A stretch of DNA of 7,669 bases from DATJUF01 sp035502655. Its GTDB lineage: Bacteria > Desulfobacterota > Binatia > Binatales > Binataceae. Every line of letters begins with the position of its first letter. Within the stretch, counting starts at the first letter, position 1. The stretch is from contig DATJUF010000120.1 of assembly GCA_035502655.1 (NCBI GenBank), forward strand, positions 1 through 7,669, in the 5' to 3' direction. Position numbers and translations under genes: made by a program. This document shows positions 6,321 to 7,669 of the stretch, one piece after another. The notes under the pieces are model-generated. The model had not been told where the DNA came from and did no database searches. It saw nothing but the letters and a program-made list of their open reading frames with translations.

Positions 6321-7274
6321 TTAACTGTTGGTGTCGCGCAATGCGTGGCCGGTGAGTGACATGAAAGCGTCGGATAAATTGGGGCTATGCAGATTGAATT
6401 CCAATACGGGAAATCCGGCGCGCGACGCCCGATCCAGCACAGGACCGACGCGCGCTAAGCCGGCCAGCCCGAGCGTTATATGATCGGCCGCAGGCGTGGA
6501 ATCGATCTCGCTGACCCCCTCCAGACCGGCGAACAAGTCCGCCGACGGCGGTTCGCGGAAAGTAATTTCCATGCGATGATGCGAGCCGCCCAATGCGACC
6601 AATTCCGCTACCGTACCGCGAGCGATCAGATGGCCGTGATCAATCAGGAGTGCGCAGTCGCACAGGCGTTCGACCTCTTCCATATAGTGCGTACTGTATA
6701 CGATCGTTGCACCGGCTGCGGCCAGTGCGCGCAGCGTTTCCAGTATTCGTTCACGCGATTGTGGATCGACCCCGACCGTCGGCTCGTCGAGCAATAAGAT
6801 CTCAGGATGATGGACCATGCCGCAGGCCAGATTAACCCGCCGCTGCATCCCGCCAGACAGGGACGCTATTGCGTCGCCCTTGCGATCATTTAATCCAACC
6901 TTATCCAGTGCGTCATCCGAAGCCTCGCGCGCCTGGCGCGCACTGAGTCCGTGGACCCGTGCGAACAGCTCGACGTTATGCGAAGCCGTCAACGAGGGAT
7001 ACAGCGCGATCGATTGCGGAACAAAGCCGATCCGGTGGCGAACCGCTGCGGGATCGTCAAGGGCATCGTAACCCGCGATCCTCACCACGCCTTTGTCAGG
7101 CTTCCGCAAGGTCGCAAGGATCGACAAGGTGGTGGTTTTGCCTGCGCCGTTCGGACCCAGCAAACCGGCAATCTCACCGGCTTTGACCTCAAAGTTCAAA
7201 TCGTTGAGGACATGGCGTGAGCCGTAGCTCTTGTCCAATCCTGAAACCTGGATGATAGTCTCGGCGTTAGACAC
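6321..7274 (-). CDS. ABC transporter ATP-binding protein (ABC-2 exporter, CcmA/DrrA type)
   Basis: This subunit hydrolyses ATP on the cytoplasmic side to drive the permease encoded 14 nt downstream. I take GTG at 7274 as the start, giving 317 aa, because homology begins just after it (TIIQVSGLDKSYG). The frame is open to a GTG at 7331, but that would add 19 unconserved residues and overlap the upstream coding remnant. Numbered from 7274, all nucleotide-binding motifs are intact: A-loop Tyr17, Walker A GPNGAGKTT (40-48), Q-loop Gln87 in GFVPQ, signature SLSGGMQRR (138-146), Walker B ILLLDEP (159-165) and H-loop His196 in YSTHYMEE. The last ~90 residues form the accessory C-terminal domain usual in drug/lipid exporter ATPases, ending LSDAFMSLTGHALRD. 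The pair resembles multidrug or polyketide export systems; the substrate is unknown. Confidence 0.93.
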   Translation of the reverse strand: MSNAETIIQVSGLDKSYGSRHVLNDLNFEVKAGEIAGLLGPNGAGKTTTLSILATLRKPDKGVVRIAGYDALDDPAAVRHRIGFVPQSIALYPSLTASHNVELFARVHGLSARQAREASDDALDKVGLNDRKGDAIASLSGGMQRRVNLACGMVHHPEILLLDEPTVGVDPQSRERILETLRALAAAGATIVYSTHYMEEVERLCDCALLIDHGHLIARGTVAELVALGGSHHRMEITFREPPSADLFAGLEGVSEIDSTPAADHITLGLAGLARVGPVLDRASRAGFPVLEFNLHSPNLSDAFMSLTGHALRDTNS

Positions 7275-7315
7275 GGATTCGTTATTAAAGCAAGGATCGC
7301 CCCTCCACGTCCAAA

Positions 7316-7654
7316 TCAGGGTGAGACCCACCTCAGATGCGCCAGTGCGGTTACTTCGATATCGACGTGGTTCTCAACCTTGAAAAACAAAATGCTGGGT
7401 TCTCCAATCCCCTGCCCGGGCTCGAGGATGCTCTGCTTCATTCTATCGTCCCGTAAGCTATGTCCGCTATCGCCGCTAGCCGCATCGGCTACGATCTTCC
7501 CATCCATCTTCCCGCTCTCCGGATCGACCCTGACCATTCCGCGCTTGGGCTTGAACGTGCCGTGAGTGATGTTAGGCCATCCCATCAGATTGTAAACAAT
7601 CGCGGTGTGGCCCATATCAAACGTGAGGACCGCCCATTGGCCGGCCGGGAGGCA
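7316..7654 (-). pseudogene. YceI-like protein remnant, apparently disrupted at both ends
   Basis: YceI-family proteins are periplasmic lipocalin-like beta-barrels that bind isoprenoid-type lipids. The frame from the ATG at 7615 encodes 99 aa with features I associate with a YceI subgroup: NITHGTFKPKRGMVRVDP, GKMDGKIVADAASGDSG, then RDDRMKQSILE. Similarity seems to begin upstream of that ATG (GQWAVLTFD, read from 7642), but there is no start codon before an in-frame TGA at 7655-7657. Another frame upstream reads AVANDASRPA, plausible as the end of a signal peptide. After NHVDIEVTALAHLR the frame ends at TGA (7316-7318), well short of a normal ~170-190-aa domain. A different frame then reads GGSHPDLDVEGR, resembling the family's HG..H motif. 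I infer frameshifts and C-terminal loss. The family call is moderately secure; the pseudogene status is less so, because the gene may begin outside the window. Confidence 0.5.
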
Positions 7655-7669
7655 TCATTTGCTACCGCA

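Noticed and set aside
7275..7331. Longer ABC ATPase starting at the GTG at 7331
   Set aside because: The extra 19 residues are not conserved in ABC ATPases and the start would overlap the YceI-like frame. GTG at 7274 sits just before the conserved beginning.

Overview
The window reads as chromosomal DNA from a diderm (Gram-negative-type) bacterium of moderately high GC content. Supporting this are two proteins with lipoprotein signal peptides, an undecaprenyl-diphosphatase, a flotillin/PspA membrane-stress pair and a putative periplasmic haem-binding domain. The haem-binding and YceI-like families seen here are common in Acidobacteriota and some Proteobacteria. I lean weakly to Acidobacteriota, but the sequence alone does not settle the phylum. 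I see no rRNA or tRNA gene, CRISPR array or insertion sequence.

Layout. 1-1330 (+): the C-terminal part of a flotillin/YqiK-type SPFH protein, cut by the window edge, followed 51 nt later by a PspA/IM30-family gene. 1331-1426: a short convergent gap with a perfect 9-bp stem-loop. 1427-3915 (-): three genes facing left, namely uppP (3915-3058), a small cysteine-containing lipoprotein of unknown function (2735-2415, ideal Shine-Dalgarno) and a stand-alone 5'-3' exonuclease/FEN-like nuclease (2275-1427). A 322-bp non-coding stretch separates uppP from the lipoprotein gene. 3916-4071: a divergent promoter region. 4072-4569 (+): a lipoprotein with a CxxCH haem-binding domain, interrupted by an in-frame amber codon where the family normally has Trp. 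4594-7274 (-): an ABC-2 exporter, ATPase first and permease second, with an unusually large coiled-coil/proline-rich periplasmic domain in the permease. 7316-7654 (-): a YceI-like coding remnant that looks broken at both ends and runs to the window edge.

Functional picture. Much of the content concerns the cell envelope: membrane organisation and repair (flotillin, PspA), recycling of the undecaprenyl carrier lipid (UppP), lipoproteins, and an efflux-type ABC transporter. The nuclease is a DNA replication/repair enzyme and has no obvious link to these. The most notable observation is the single amber codon in an otherwise well-preserved haem lipoprotein gene. TAG also ends two other genes here (exonuclease and ABC permease), so wholesale reassignment of TAG is unlikely. 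I found no convincing previously undescribed multi-gene system.
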